Shown in pieces: positions 33,151-42,837 of a DNA stretch of 51,649 nucleotides. A model generated the notes under the pieces. It was not told where the DNA came from. It saw only the letters and a list, made by a program, of their open reading frames with translations, and ran no database searches. Numbering within the stretch: position 1 is the stretch's first letter; each line of letters begins with the position of its first letter. The position numbers and the translations under genes were made by a program. This stretch comes from Natrialba chahannaoensis JCM 10990. Lineage in GTDB: Archaea; Halobacteriota; Halobacteria; Halobacteriales; Natrialbaceae. The DNA is taken from the NCBI RefSeq assembly GCF_000337135.1, contig NZ_AOIN01000043.1, positions 65,695-117,343 of the forward strand. Direction: 5' to 3'.

Positions 33151-34110
33151 ATGACGACGACGCTCGGAACGGCGAGTGCAGGGCCCGGAGAGATCGATAC
33201 GGGCCGTCTCGAGGTCGGCGAGACCCGGGATGGGAGCCCGATCGGTCTGCCGGTCGCCGTCATCAACGGCGCACAATCGGGGAAGACGTTGTACGTGCAG
33301 GCGGTAAGCGACGGCGACGAACTCAACGGTGTCGGCGTGATACAACGGGTTGTCCCGCAACTCGATCCCGCAGAGATTTCGGGAACGATCCTGATCGTCG
33401 GAATCGTCAACTATCACGCGTTTCAGATCGCAGAACACCGGAACCCGATCGACGACACGAAGATGAACCGTGCCTATCCCGGCAACGAGAGCGGAACCTC
33501 CAGCGAGCGTATCGCCGCCGCTACCTTCGAGGCAGCGTCACGTGCTGATCTTGTACTCGACCTCCACCAGGGCTCAACTAGTCGTATGTTAAACGAGGTC
33601 CGTGTCCGCTGTGGCAAGCGCCACCGCCTCCACCAGGAGTGTCTCGAACTCGCGAAGGCATTCGGCTGTGGCTACGTCCTCGACCAGAAGGGACCCGACG
33701 GCCAGCTCGCTCGTGCCGCCCCTGACGAGGGAGTTCCGACCATTGACCCCGAACTCGGCGGCTGTGTCGGCTGGGATAAGACCAGCATCCGGAAGGGCGT
33801 CGAGGGCGTTTTCAACGTGCTTACTCATTATGACTTCCTCGAGGGAACGGTCGAACTCGAGCGCCAGACTCGCGCCAACGGCTTCGATCAGTATGGCTCG
33901 CCGAACGGCGGTCTCGTCAGCTTCGAGAAGAACCTGGGCGACCGCGTCGTCCGCGGTGACACCCTCTTCGAGGTGACGACTCCCTTCGGCGAGACCAAAG
34001 CACCCGTCACCGCCGACAACGAGGGCATCCTCTGGCGCACCCGCCGACTCCCACAGGTCGCCACCGGCGAGTACGTCTGTTCGGTTGGCACCGATATCGA
34101 TTCCTACTAA
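33151..34110 (+). CDS. succinylglutamate desuccinylase/aspartoacylase-family protein
   Basis: This 319-residue protein of the AstE/AspA (M14-related) family has the NPIDDTKMNRAYPG block (98-111) and DLHQGS with His139, one of the zinc ligands. The first zinc motif, usually H-G-x-E, reads S-D-G-D-E here (residues 53-57). Glu57 is kept, but Asp54 stands where the first His is expected. A C-terminal beta domain (about 240-315, GGLVSFEKNLGDRVVRGDTLFEV) resembles the lipoyl-like tail of deacylases such as DoeB. The likely reaction is hydrolysis of an N-acyl amino acid or amide. The ATG at 33151 begins the family sequence. Confidence 0.8.
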   Translation: MTTTLGTASAGPGEIDTGRLEVGETRDGSPIGLPVAVINGAQSGKTLYVQAVSDGDELNGVGVIQRVVPQLDPAEISGTILIVGIVNYHAFQIAEHRNPIDDTKMNRAYPGNESGTSSERIAAATFEAASRADLVLDLHQGSTSRMLNEVRVRCGKRHRLHQECLELAKAFGCGYVLDQKGPDGQLARAAPDEGVPTIDPELGGCVGWDKTSIRKGVEGVFNVLTHYDFLEGTVELERQTRANGFDQYGSPNGGLVSFEKNLGDRVVRGDTLFEVTTPFGETKAPVTADNEGILWRTRRLPQVATGEYVCSVGTDIDSY

Positions 34111-34268
34111 TTGCTAGGGTTGCCAACAAGTACTCACACCGATTCCACTGACCATGTTCACTATCTCGACCACCTACAGTACACTATCACACTGACTTCA
34201 CCCTCACACACTGATCAGATATACGACAGCACTCACACTCGCTACCCAGACCACACAACCCACCGCAC

Positions 34269-35378
34269 ATGACATCCAATCTCATCTGCCCCGCGTGCGA
34301 AACCACGTACGAAGCCGGCCCCAACGAACCGTGGCGCTGCCAGTGCGGCCGCGCACTCGAGTTCACCGAGCGCCCACATCCCGAAGGCGACCCGCTCCCC
34401 CTCTCTCAACTCGACACGAGCGACGGTCTCTGGACGTTCTTCGAATTCCTCCCGATCGAACCACACGTCACCTTCCACGAGGGCTTTACGCCACTGGTTG
34501 ACGACACCGAGTGGAACGCACAGTTCAAACTCGAGTACGTCTTCCCAACGGGTTCGTTCAAAGACCGTGGCGCGACGACGACGCTCTCGCGCGCGGTCGA
34601 ACTCGGTGTCGACCGGATTATTGAGGATTCTTCGGGTAACGCGGGGGCGGCCATCGCGACGTACGCGGCTCGCGCCGGTCTCGAGGCGGACATCTATGTG
34701 CCGGCGGACGTCAAGCAGTCGAAGCTGATGACGATCCAGCGCGCCGATGCCCGCCCGGTTCGAATCGAGGGGAGCAGACAGGACGTGACTGACGCCTGTA
34801 TCGAGGCGGTCGAATCGGGCGACGGCTGGTACGCAAGCCACGCCTGGAACCCCGCGTTCTACGCGGGCACGATGACGTTCGCGTTCGAAGTCGCAGCCCA
34901 GCGGGACTGGACCGTCCCCGACGCGGTCGTCCTCCCGGTCGGCCATGGGACACTCCTGCTCGGTGCTTATCGCGGCTTCTCGCTGTTGAACGAGGCCGGT
35001 ATCGTCGACGAGATGCCTCGACTGTTCGGCGCGCAGGCGGCCGGCCACGCCCCCATCGTCGAGGCGGTCGGTGGCGACCCAACTGGCGAGGAGGACGACC
35101 ACGACGAAACCGACATCGCGGATGGGATTCAGATCGAACTCCCCGCACGCAAGAACCAGCTTATCGAAGCCATCACCGAGACCGACGGCGACGCTATCGC
35201 GCTCGGCGACGATCCCATCGAGGCCGCGCTGGATCGCCTCCACCGAAACGGCTTCTACGTCGAACCGACGAGCGCCGTCGCCCCTGCCGCCCTCCAGCAG
35301 TTCCGCGAGGATGGCACGCTCGCCGAAGATGACGACGTGGTCGTCCCGCTCACCGGCAGCGGACTGAAAACGCTTTGA
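34269..35378 (+). CDS. threonine synthase-like PLP enzyme
   Basis: This 369-residue protein has an N-terminal zinc ribbon (Cys7, Cys10, Cys24, Cys26) and then a fold-type II PLP domain. The cofactor lysine is Lys98 in TGSFKDRGA, and DSSGNAGAAIATYAARAG is the phosphate-binding block. The end LTGSGLK is the usual closing motif. Threonine synthase converts O-phosphohomoserine to threonine. Haloarchaea have several paralogues and not all are authentic ThrC, so the exact substrate remains open. It is followed by the Nudix gene after 25 bases, in the same direction. Confidence 0.85.
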   Translation: MTSNLICPACETTYEAGPNEPWRCQCGRALEFTERPHPEGDPLPLSQLDTSDGLWTFFEFLPIEPHVTFHEGFTPLVDDTEWNAQFKLEYVFPTGSFKDRGATTTLSRAVELGVDRIIEDSSGNAGAAIATYAARAGLEADIYVPADVKQSKLMTIQRADARPVRIEGSRQDVTDACIEAVESGDGWYASHAWNPAFYAGTMTFAFEVAAQRDWTVPDAVVLPVGHGTLLLGAYRGFSLLNEAGIVDEMPRLFGAQAAGHAPIVEAVGGDPTGEEDDHDETDIADGIQIELPARKNQLIEAITETDGDAIALGDDPIEAALDRLHRNGFYVEPTSAVAPAALQQFREDGTLAEDDDVVVPLTGSGLKTL

Positions 35379-35403
35379 ACCCCCATCCCCGATGACCGCG
35401 TAG

Positions 35404-36000
35404 ATGGTCAGTCGACCGCCGGCGTTTTGTCCCCAGTGTGGCGATGCACTCGAGACGACCACGATCGAGGATCGCGAGCGAAAGTACTGTTCTGTCTGCG
35501 AGCGCGTCGTCTGGCACAATCCGGTTCCCTGTGCGACCGTCGCGGTCGTCGACCCCGACGAGTCCGCAGTGCTTTGCGTCGAACGCGGCGTGCCGCCGGG
35601 CGTCGGCGAGTGGACGCTTCCTGGCGGGCACATGGAGATCGGCGAGTCACCCGAGGCCGCTGCGGCGCGGGAACTCGCCGAGGAGACCGGGCTCGAGGTC
35701 GACCCCTCGTCGCTCGAGATTCTCGATGCGGTCTCGCTCCCGCCGCGAAACGGCAAGCACGTGATAACGACGTACTACGTGGTCGAGCGCGCGGCAGCCA
35801 CCGGCGATCTGATCGCGGGAAGCGACGCGACCGACGCTACGTTCTGGTCGCCCAGCGAGTTCGACACGGCAGAGGAAACGTTCCGCCCGGTTCACGAGGA
35901 GCGCTTTCGCGCTGCAGCGGCCGTTTTTGATCAGCCGACAAACGTGGTCACAACCTCCGAACTGTCGGCCCAACACGTCGAATCCGAATCACCGGATTAA
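35404..36000 (+). CDS. Nudix hydrolase with N-terminal zinc ribbon
   Basis: This 198-residue enzyme has a zinc ribbon (Cys9, Cys12, Cys29, Cys32: CPQC and CSVC) followed by a Nudix domain. The Nudix box is complete, with Gly75, Glu81, Arg89-Glu90 and Glu93-Glu94 before Gly96, so it should bind the divalent metals and cleave a nucleoside diphosphate derivative. The zinc ribbon plus Nudix arrangement is like NudC/NADH pyrophosphatase relatives, but the NudC SQPWPFPxS motif is not visible. Its stop TAA shares one base with the ATG of the kinase gene that follows, so the two are likely co-translated. Confidence 0.9.
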   Translation: MVSRPPAFCPQCGDALETTTIEDRERKYCSVCERVVWHNPVPCATVAVVDPDESAVLCVERGVPPGVGEWTLPGGHMEIGESPEAAAARELAEETGLEVDPSSLEILDAVSLPPRNGKHVITTYYVVERAAATGDLIAGSDATDATFWSPSEFDTAEETFRPVHEERFRAAAAVFDQPTNVVTTSELSAQHVESESPD

Positions 36001-36737
36001 TGACCGCAACGGACCAGCAACGGACGATGAGTATCCCTTCGTTCGCCATCGGCATCGCCGGCGGTACCGGTGCCGGCAAGACTACCGTCGCGCGGACAGT
36101 CGCCGACACCGTCGGCGAGGCCGTCACCCGTATTCCAATCGACAACTACTACGAGGACCTCTCCCATCTCGACCGCGCGGAGCGCACGGACGTCAACTAC
36201 GACCACCCGAACGCCTTCGAGTGGGACCTTCTTCGGGAGCACCTCGATGCGCTACTCATGGGTCAGCCTATCGAGATGCCACAGTACGACTTCGAGCGAC
36301 ACATTCGCAAGGACGAGTCCGTGCGCGTCGAACCAACAGATATCGTCGTCCTCGAGGGAATCCTCTCGCTGCATGACGAGGCGATCCGCGAGATGCTCGA
36401 CCTGCGGGTCTACGTCATGACCGACGCAGACGTGCGCATCCTCCGGCGCATCGAACGCGACGTGGCCGAGCGCGGTCGGCAACTCGAGGGCGTCATCGAC
36501 CAGTACCTCGAGACGGTGAAACCGATGCACGAGCGATTTGTCGAACCCACGAAGAAGGACGCCGACGTGATCATCCCCGAGGGGGCAAACCGGATGGCGG
36601 TCGACCTGCTCGTCGAGAAGGTGCAGGCCGAACTGGGTGGTGAACACGAGGAGACACGGGATGTACCGCCGGATAGCGAGCGGCCAGAACGCGACGAACT
36701 CGAGTCCACTGTTTCGCCGCTGGACCCAACCGAGTAA
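36000..36737 (+). CDS. udk: uridine kinase/phosphoribulokinase-like kinase
   Basis: This 245-residue P-loop kinase has Walker A GGTGAGKT at residues 21-28. The uridine kinase block DNYYEDLSHLDRAERTDVNYDHPNAFEWD is in two parts and is followed by MPQYDFERHIR. The catalytic and lid region includes VVLEGILSLHDEAIREMLDLRV and RRIERDVAERGR. These are the motifs of uridine/cytidine kinase, which makes UMP from uridine with ATP or GTP. The acidic C-terminal tail of about 40 residues is a halophilic extension. It begins in the stop codon of the Nudix gene. An internal start at 36027 (MSIPSFAIG) is also possible. Confidence 0.9.
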   Translation: MTATDQQRTMSIPSFAIGIAGGTGAGKTTVARTVADTVGEAVTRIPIDNYYEDLSHLDRAERTDVNYDHPNAFEWDLLREHLDALLMGQPIEMPQYDFERHIRKDESVRVEPTDIVVLEGILSLHDEAIREMLDLRVYVMTDADVRILRRIERDVAERGRQLEGVIDQYLETVKPMHERFVEPTKKDADVIIPEGANRMAVDLLVEKVQAELGGEHEETRDVPPDSERPERDELESTVSPLDPTE

Positions 36738-37010
36738 TCGCGTTGCTGACCCGCCGCACGATCGGGTGCTGATTTCGTCCATTTTGCGGCTGTGATTGTC
36801 TGCAGAGCGGTGCAACTGTATTGGGAAAATCGGGGGTGCGACAGAAGCCGGGTCACGTTCTGCTGGAACAGCGACAATAGCTCGAATAGTGCCACAGATA
36901 GACAGATATTCTCTAATTGAAGCCCTGTATGGACATTCGTATATTGAGTGAGCAAATCTAAAAACGAATACGGAAGGTTTACACGTGTGCCGGGGATTTG
37001 TTTAGTCGTA

Positions 37011-37205
37011 ATGGCAAACGGTACTGTTGATTTCTTCAACGACACAGGCGGCTACGGTTTCATCGAGACAGAGGATGCTGACGACGACGTGTTCTTCCAC
37101 ATGGAAGACGTTGGCGGCGAGGATCTGACGGAAGGGACCGAAATCGAATTCGACATTGAACAGGCCCCAAAGGGTCCCCGCGCAACGAACGTCGTTCGCG
37201 CGTAA
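37011..37205 (+). CDS. cspA: cold-shock protein, CspA-type
   Basis: This 64-residue single cold-shock domain binds single-stranded RNA or DNA through two aromatic motifs. RNP1 is GGYGFIET (about 13-20) and RNP2 is DVFFHMED. The start MANGTVDFFNDT matches the haloarchaeal CspA proteins, so I chose the ATG at 37011 over upstream frames. The 273 bases upstream hold no other gene. They become AT-rich toward the start and contain a TTTACA-like element (about 36979-36984) at about the right distance for a leaderless transcript. Confidence 0.96.
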   Translation: MANGTVDFFNDTGGYGFIETEDADDDVFFHMEDVGGEDLTEGTEIEFDIEQAPKGPRATNVVRA

Positions 37206-37463
37206 GTACGTATACCGTACGACTTCACGACGTCGTCTTCTGACGATAGCGTGTAAGTTTACTTTTCCCAACACACAACTCCACTGCAGAGAGACGTCTC
37301 CGTGTAGACAGGGTCACTACGCTGACAGAGTGTGATCAGTCTCGTTCTGGCTCTCGCTCTCGCTGCCAGCTACGGCACCCCCCAACGACAGCACTCACAA
37401 CCGCCGCACCCGCCACCAACGAAACCCGACATTCCTTTACTTGCGCCCTGAATACGAGCGGGT

Positions 37464-39266
37464 ATGTTCCTTGCCCTACGCGAAGAGGTCGAGGGCGCAC
37501 TCGAGTCCGCACTCGCTGCACTCGAGTACCCCACGGACGACCTCGGGATCGAAGAACCGCCGGAAGACGTCGAGAGCGTGCTCGCATCGAGCGTGGCGTT
37601 CCGACTCGCCGGCGAGGCCGGGGCGGCCCCGCCGCAGGTTGCGGGCCAACTCGCCGACGAAATCGACGCGGACGAACTAACCTACGTCGCAGCGGTGCAG
37701 ACGCAGGGACCGTATCTGAACTTCCTGCCGAGTGACGCCTATCTCGCGATGACACTCGAGACTGCGACCGAGGCGGACTACGGCCACCTCGACGACCGCG
37801 AGGAGTCCGTTGTCGTCGAGCACACGAGCGCGAACCCGACCGGGCCAGTTCACGTCGGCCGCGCGCGCAACCCGATCATCGGCGACGCGGTCGCAAGCCT
37901 GCTCGATGCCGCGGGCTACGACGTGGAGCGCCACTACTACGTCAACGACGCGGGTCGTCAAATCGCGACGTTCACCTGGGCCTACGAGACCTTCGACGAG
38001 GAGGACCTAGAGGACGAACCGGAACGCGACCGCACCGAGTACGATCTGGTGCGCTACTACCGCAAGGGCAACGCGTTCCTTGAGGACGGTCCCGAGGAGG
38101 AGGTCGAAGACGCCGAAGCCGAAATCGAGGCCATCATGCAGGGTCTCGAGGAGGGCGACGAGGAGGCCTACGACCGCGTCAGCGAGGTCGTCGACCAGGT
38201 GCTCGGCGGTATGACGGAGTGTCTGGCCCGCCTGCCCGCGGAGTTCGACGAGTTCGTCAAGGAGACGCGGTTCATGCGCAATGGCGACACCAACGAACTG
38301 GTCGACCGCCTGCAGGAACTCGACGAGGCCGTCTACGAGGACGACGCCTGGCAGCTCGAACTCGACGACCACGGCATCGACAAGAATCTCGTCTTCCTGC
38401 GCTCCGATGGCACCACTCTCTATACAACTCGCGACCTCGCCCACCACGAGTGGAAGTTCGAGAACTACGACCGCGCAGTGACGGTTCTTGGCGAGGACCA
38501 CAAGCTTCAGGCCGACCAGCTTGGACAAACCCTCGAACTGCTTGGCAACGACACCGACCAGCTCGAGAATGTTATCTTCTCCTGGGTCAACCTCCCCGGC
38601 GGGCTCGGGATGTCTACCCGCAAGGGCACTGGCGTTGACTTAGACGACCTGCTTGACGAGGCAATCGACCGTGCCCGCGAGGAAGTCGAAGATCGCCTCG
38701 ACGACCGTATCCGCGACGACGACCTAGACGAGGCGGACATCGAGCGCATCGCCCACCAGGTCGGCATCGGCGCAGTCCGCTACGACATCGTCTCGAAACA
38801 GGCGACGAAGGCGATTACCTTCGAGTGGGATCAGGCGCTCGACTTCGAGGCCCAGTCCGCGCCGTACGTCCAGTACGTCCACGCGCGCTGTTGTGGTATC
38901 CTCGAGGAAGCTGGCTTCGACCCGACAGAGCCGCTCGCCGCAGCAGGTCAGGAGGAATCACTCGACTTCGACGCCATCGACGCCGACCGCCTCGAAACAC
39001 CCGCAGAACAGGACCTCCTCGAGACGATCGCGCGCTTCCCGGCGGTTATCGACGAGGCCGCCTCGGACCTCGAACCCCACCAAATTGCGACCTACACCCG
39101 CGAGTTCGCCGACCGGTTCAACGGGTTCTACCGTGAGTGCCCGGTGCTCGCGGACGATGTCGATCCCGAGGTCCGCGAGACGCGTCTCGCGCTCGTTGCG
39201 GCGTCGAAGCACACGATCGCGAACGCACTCTCCGTTCTGGGTGTGGCTGCGCCACGCTCGATGTAG
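37464..39266 (+). CDS. argS: arginyl-tRNA synthetase
   Basis: This class I synthetase charges tRNA-Arg using ATP. The 600-residue protein has an N-terminal ArgRS additional domain (about 1-110). The HIGH-equivalent HVGR is at 130-133 in [14 protein letters not shown], followed by DAGRQIATF. The KMSKS-equivalent MSTRKG is at 383-388. A DALR anticodon-binding domain lies at the C-terminus ([16 protein letters not shown] and an end in [12 protein letters not shown]). All landmarks of an ordinary archaeal ArgRS are present. The high content of Asp and Glu is typical for a haloarchaeal enzyme. It has its own promoter region (257 bases upstream free of genes). Confidence 0.97.
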   Translation: MFLALREEVEGALESALAALEYPTDDLGIEEPPEDVESVLASSVAFRLAGEAGAAPPQVAGQLADEIDADELTYVAAVQTQGPYLNFLPSDAYLAMTLETATEADYGHLDDREESVVVEHTSANPTGPVHVGRARNPIIGDAVASLLDAAGYDVERHYYVNDAGRQIATFTWAYETFDEEDLEDEPERDRTEYDLVRYYRKGNAFLEDGPEEEVEDAEAEIEAIMQGLEEGDEEAYDRVSEVVDQVLGGMTECLARLPAEFDEFVKETRFMRNGDTNELVDRLQELDEAVYEDDAWQLELDDHGIDKNLVFLRSDGTTLYTTRDLAHHEWKFENYDRAVTVLGEDHKLQADQLGQTLELLGNDTDQLENVIFSWVNLPGGLGMSTRKGTGVDLDDLLDEAIDRAREEVEDRLDDRIRDDDLDEADIERIAHQVGIGAVRYDIVSKQATKAITFEWDQALDFEAQSAPYVQYVHARCCGILEEAGFDPTEPLAAAGQEESLDFDAIDADRLETPAEQDLLETIARFPAVIDEAASDLEPHQIATYTREFADRFNGFYRECPVLADDVDPEVRETRLALVAASKHTIANALSVLGVAAPRSM

Positions 39267-39395
39267 AACTGGCACGGGCATCGACGGACACCCACAGCTA
39301 CCCGTTCACCGTCTTCTCCAGAAAACAGGCCGTAACTCGGCTCCTGCCGACAGCGTAGTCGCTCGCACCGGTCTGCGGCGAGCGCCTAATTCGGA

Positions 39396-39923
39396 TCAGT
39401 GAGCCGAGTCGATCATTTTGTCGACGAGTTCGTCGCGCGAAATCTCGTCTTCGATGTAGTCGACGACCCAGCTGACGTCGACGTAGAGGCCGACGACGCG
39501 GTTATCGTCGTGTTCGAGAACCCACGACACCGTATCGATCTCGTCTTTGAATCGATCCGGGTCCGTGATCGCGGCCGCGATGTCTGCGGCCACGGACTCA
39601 AGTTCCGCGTAGAGTGCCTCGGTCTCGGTGACCTCGGTGCTCACGAGCACGTCGACCGTATCACCGCTCCGGTCGAGTTCCATCACTGTGAGGTCACTGC
39701 TGCTCAGTTCGAATCCGTCACTGTCGAATCCCGGCACGTCCGCGCTCGAACTTGAGTCCGAGTCAGACCCGTTGCCTGAGTCGGATCCGTTACCGCTGGA
39801 TCCAGTGCTGCCGTCGTCGTCGGTTCCATTGCCAGAACCGTCGTCGGTTTCGCTACTGGAACAGCCAGCGAGTGCGGTTGCGAGTGCGGCTCCACTGCCG
39901 AGGAGGATTTTTCGTCGCTCCAT
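39396..39923 (-). CDS. Tat lipoprotein of unknown function
   Basis: This 175-residue protein starts with a Tat-like signal (MERRKILLGSG) and lipobox ATALAGC at about residue 20. A linker of about 45 residues of Gly, Ser, Asp and Asn follows, and then a domain of about 110 residues (SDLTVMELDRSGDTVDVLVSTEV ... in a strand-helix-strand pattern). The domain has no cysteine or known motif. I do not recognise a named family. It should sit on the cell surface. It converges with argS, with 129 bases between. Confidence 0.72.
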   Translation of the reverse strand: MERRKILLGSGAALATALAGCSSSETDDGSGNGTDDDGSTGSSGNGSDSGNGSDSDSSSSADVPGFDSDGFELSSSDLTVMELDRSGDTVDVLVSTEVTETEALYAELESVAADIAAAITDPDRFKDEIDTVSWVLEHDDNRVVGLYVDVSWVVDYIEDEISRDELVDKMIDSAH

Positions 39924-40226
39924 GCACGAGCCAACCAGAAGGGATGGAATTAGTAATTAGCTCGTACCGTTTCCGGTGTTGAAAAATCTGTTTGGTGGTG
40001 TCTCCGCTATTGGAATACCGGTCCTATCTGGACTCCAGGGCCGTTTTTCGGCGGTCTCGAATAGTCATGAAATCAAATCAGTCACATCCAAACACTGTCT
40101 CGAAACGGCAATAGTCCGAAACCGGTTGCAATCATCGCAAACGATAGAAATCGCCGCGACAGGCCGAGTTCGACGGTTCAGGCGGTGCCTACCGCCGTGA
40201 AATGAGGTCTCGACCGCGGTAGCGAC
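39924..40226. other. intergenic region, no gene recognised
   Basis: These 303 bases lie between the surface lipoprotein and the end of the MinD gene. The left part (39945-40000) is AT-rich and should contain the lipoprotein promoter on the minus strand. An open frame at 39976-40200 has no family character. No tRNA or hairpin with a T-run was found. Confidence 0.5.
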
Positions 40227-41123
40227 TCAGTCGTTCGACTCGGCTTCGGTGATGGCACTCGAGACGGCGTCCGAATCAGCGTCGGTGTCGTCCTCGGTAT
40301 CGTCGTCCGCATCGTCACCACCATCGGTGTCAGAACTCGCATTCGCTGCTTCGGCATCGTCTTCCACGGTCGCATCCGACGCTGCCTTCTCGCTATCGTT
40401 GGGGGACTCGAGTTCGATACCGGCCAGGTCAGCCGCGAGTCGGCGGTAGGCCGCGGCTGCGGGGCCGTTCGGTTCGTAGGCAACGAGCGGGGTGCCGGCG
40501 TAGACACTCTCGCGTGCGGCGTCGTCTTCGGGGACGCTCGCGAGGAGTGGGACGTCGAGACGGCTGGCGAGGTCCTCGTGGGAGATATCGCTGCCGGGGA
40601 GGGTGCGCGTGAGGACGAGACCGGCGATGTCGCCACCAGCGCGCGCGGTAAGTTCGATCGTCTTCTGTGTGTCCTGGACGGCGGCGGGTTCCGGCGTCGA
40701 GACGAGCAGGACAGCATCTGCGAGGCCGAGCGGGAGAACGGTTTCGTGGCTGATGCCCGCGCCGACGTCGAGCAGGACGTAGTCGTACGCCGCACGCAGG
40801 TCGGAAACGGCCTCGCGAAGCCCTTCGGGTGAGGTCTCTGCGTACTCGTCTAGTCCGATGCCGCTCGGGACGGCGACGATGTTCTCTGCCAGTCGATACG
40901 TTGCGTCCTCGACTGCTGCGTTGCCGGCGAGGACGTCGTGGAGCGTCGTCGAGTCGGGTGAGAGGCTGACGAAGCCGGCCAGGTTCGCCATGCCGAGGTC
41001 GACGTCGACGATGGCGACGCGCTTGCCCGCCTGCGCGAGCGCGGTCCCCAGGTTGACTGTCGTCGTCGTCTTTCCGACGCCGCCTTTCCCGCTCGCGATG
41101 GAATATACCGTCTCGTGAGACAT
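40227..41123 (-). CDS. minD: MinD/ParA-family ATPase
   Basis: This 298-residue deviant Walker ATPase has KGGVGKTTT (about 13-21), DVDLGMANLAGF (switch I) and VLLDVGAGIS (Walker B, with Gly-Ala in place of the usual Pro after the acid). The first about 225 residues are the ATPase. The last about 70 are extremely acidic (SSDTDGGDDADDDTEDD...) and likely disordered, and no classical amphipathic MinD membrane-targeting helix is seen at the end. Haloarchaea have several MinD paralogues that act in positioning of surface machines (archaellum, chemotaxis arrays) rather than in cell division. This one's role is unknown. It is divergent from prf1. Confidence 0.9.
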   Translation of the reverse strand: MSHETVYSIASGKGGVGKTTTTVNLGTALAQAGKRVAIVDVDLGMANLAGFVSLSPDSTTLHDVLAGNAAVEDATYRLAENIVAVPSGIGLDEYAETSPEGLREAVSDLRAAYDYVLLDVGAGISHETVLPLGLADAVLLVSTPEPAAVQDTQKTIELTARAGGDIAGLVLTRTLPGSDISHEDLASRLDVPLLASVPEDDAARESVYAGTPLVAYEPNGPAAAAYRRLAADLAGIELESPNDSEKAASDATVEDDAEAANASSDTDGGDDADDDTEDDTDADSDAVSSAITEAESND

Positions 41124-41299
41124 ATTCGATTACTGTCCGGACAGTGGGACGGGAACACCTTAAATCGTCACCTCCGGCGCTCGCGGTAGTCGAGCGGCCA
41201 CGCGACCGCCGAAATGCCGACGTTTTCCCCGGGAATGACCTGCATACGCACTGGTGCGTGTCAAAGAATACTTACCCGCAGCACCGTTTTGTACGGATA

Positions 41300-42559
41300 A
41301 TGAGCCAGGAGGGCGAGCAGGACCAATCCGACCGGAAAAAGTACGAATTCCGGAAGGTTATCGAGGACCTCAAGAACTTTGATGGATCCGGGACGCAACT
41401 CGTCTCGATCTACGTTCCCGAAGACCGACAGATCAGCGACGTGGTCGCCCACGTCACACAAGAACACAGCGAAGCAGCCAACATCAAGTCGAAACAAACG
41501 CGGACGGCCGTTCAGGACGCGCTGACGAGCATCAAGGACCGACTGCGCTACTTCGATACCTACCCACCAGAGAACGGCATCGTACTGTTCTCCGGTGCGG
41601 TCGACTCCGGCGGCGGTCAGACCGAAATGGTCACGCACGTACTCGAGAGTCCGCCCCAGCCAGTCGAGTCCTTCCGCTATCACTGTGACTCTGACTTCCT
41701 GACGGAGCCACTCGAGAACATGCTGGCGGACAAGGGCCTCTACGGGCTGGTCGTGCTCGACCGGCGCGAGGCAAACGTCGGCTGGCTGAAGGGCAAGCGC
41801 GTCGAGCCGGTGAAGTCCGCCTCCTCGCTCGTCCCCGGCAAGCAGCGCAAAGGTGGCCAGTCCGCCCAGCGTTTCGCTCGCCTGCGTCTCGAGGCGATCG
41901 ACAACTTCTACCAGGAGGTCGCAGGGATGGCGAACGACCTGTTCGTCCCGAAGCGCCACGAACTCGACGGCATCCTCGTGGGCGGTCCTTCGCCGACGAA
42001 AGACGAGTTCTTAGACGGCGACTACCTTCACCACGAGATTCAGGATAACGTCATCGGCAAGTTCGATGTCGCCTACACGGACGAGTCCGGCCTTCGGGAT
42101 CTCGTCGACAACGCAGAGGATGCACTGGCCGACGCCGAGGTGATGAAGGACAAAAAGCAGATGGAGGAGTTTTTCGAGGAACTCAATGCAGGCGACCGCG
42201 CGACCTACGGTTTCGAGCAGACCCGCCAGAACCTCATGATGGGTGCTGTCGACCGCCTGCTGATCAGCGAGGATCTGCGTAAGGACGTCATCACCTACGA
42301 CTGTGAGGAGTGTGACAACACCGATCGTGAGGTCATTGACCGCCGCAAAGCGACGCCGGACCACACCTGCAGCGAGTGTGGCAGCGATGTCGACGCGATC
42401 GAGGACGACCGCGAGGACGCGATCGACCACCTCATCGACATCGCCGAACAGCGTGGCACCGAGACGAAGTTCATCTCGACTGACTTCGAGAAGGGCGAAC
42501 AGCTCTATAACGCCTTCGGCGGCTTCGCCGGCATTCTGCGCTACAGCACGGGCGTCTAA
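41300..42559 (+). CDS. prf1: peptide chain release factor aRF1
   Basis: aRF1 reads all three stop codons and releases the finished protein. The 419-residue protein shows NIKS (61-64) in the codon-recognition domain, GGQ (185-187) in the catalytic domain, and a zinc-binding minidomain with CEEC and CSECG near the C-terminus. The closing FGGFAGILRYSTGV is conserved. The ATG at 41300 is the normal start (MSQEGEQDQSDRKKYEFRKV), and an in-frame extension back to 41144 has no family character. The gene is followed by the insertion of the TnpB element, about 60 bases after its stop. Confidence 0.97.
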   Translation: MSQEGEQDQSDRKKYEFRKVIEDLKNFDGSGTQLVSIYVPEDRQISDVVAHVTQEHSEAANIKSKQTRTAVQDALTSIKDRLRYFDTYPPENGIVLFSGAVDSGGGQTEMVTHVLESPPQPVESFRYHCDSDFLTEPLENMLADKGLYGLVVLDRREANVGWLKGKRVEPVKSASSLVPGKQRKGGQSAQRFARLRLEAIDNFYQEVAGMANDLFVPKRHELDGILVGGPSPTKDEFLDGDYLHHEIQDNVIGKFDVAYTDESGLRDLVDNAEDALADAEVMKDKKQMEEFFEELNAGDRATYGFEQTRQNLMMGAVDRLLISEDLRKDVITYDCEECDNTDREVIDRRKATPDHTCSECGSDVDAIEDDREDAIDHLIDIAEQRGTETKFISTDFEKGEQLYNAFGGFAGILRYSTGV

Positions 42560-42696
42560 CGCAACTGTTCCGTTTCCCGATACGCTCGCCGACCTGCTTA
42601 GCTCTCTTGTCTCTTCGATTTACCTGAATTGAGGCGCTAAGGCCCCTTCCTCAACGAGCGACCGAAGGGAGCGAGTAGGGAGGGGATACAGCGTCC

Positions 42697-42744
42697 CCAG
42701 AAATCTTCGATTTCTGGTGTGCGAACGAGACGCGGAGCGTCTCG
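42697..42744 (+). repeat. two 3-base-loop hairpins at the left end of the IS element
   Basis: CCAGAAATC, TTC, GATTTCTGG (42697-42717) and CGAGACGC, GGA, GCGTCTCG (42726-42744) are perfect hairpins. Subterminal hairpins are the recognition sites of single-strand TnpA transposases in this family, so they are probably the left-end binding sites. Confidence 0.7.
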
Positions 42745-42813
42745 TCAACGCCGCACGGTTCTCAAACACGTTCGTCGCTCGGCCTACAGTCCCACGCAAT
42801 CGCAACTGTTTAG

Positions 42814-42832
42814 TATGCAGTTTGCATAACTT
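42814..42832 (+). promoter_or_regulatory. AT-rich palindrome before the tnpB operon
   Basis: TATGCAGTTTGCATAACTT, containing the inverted repeat TATGCA..TGCATA, lies immediately before the GTG at 42838. It probably serves as promoter and possible autoregulatory site for the ribbon-helix-helix-like protein. The repeat is ATGCA, 3 bases, TGCAT. Confidence 0.45.
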
Positions 42833-42837
42833 ATGGT

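Noticed and set aside
39976-40200. Short plus-strand frame in the gap between the lipoprotein and minD
   Set aside because: There is no domain, no hydrophobic pattern and no promoter at a suitable distance. The composition is that of non-coding DNA.
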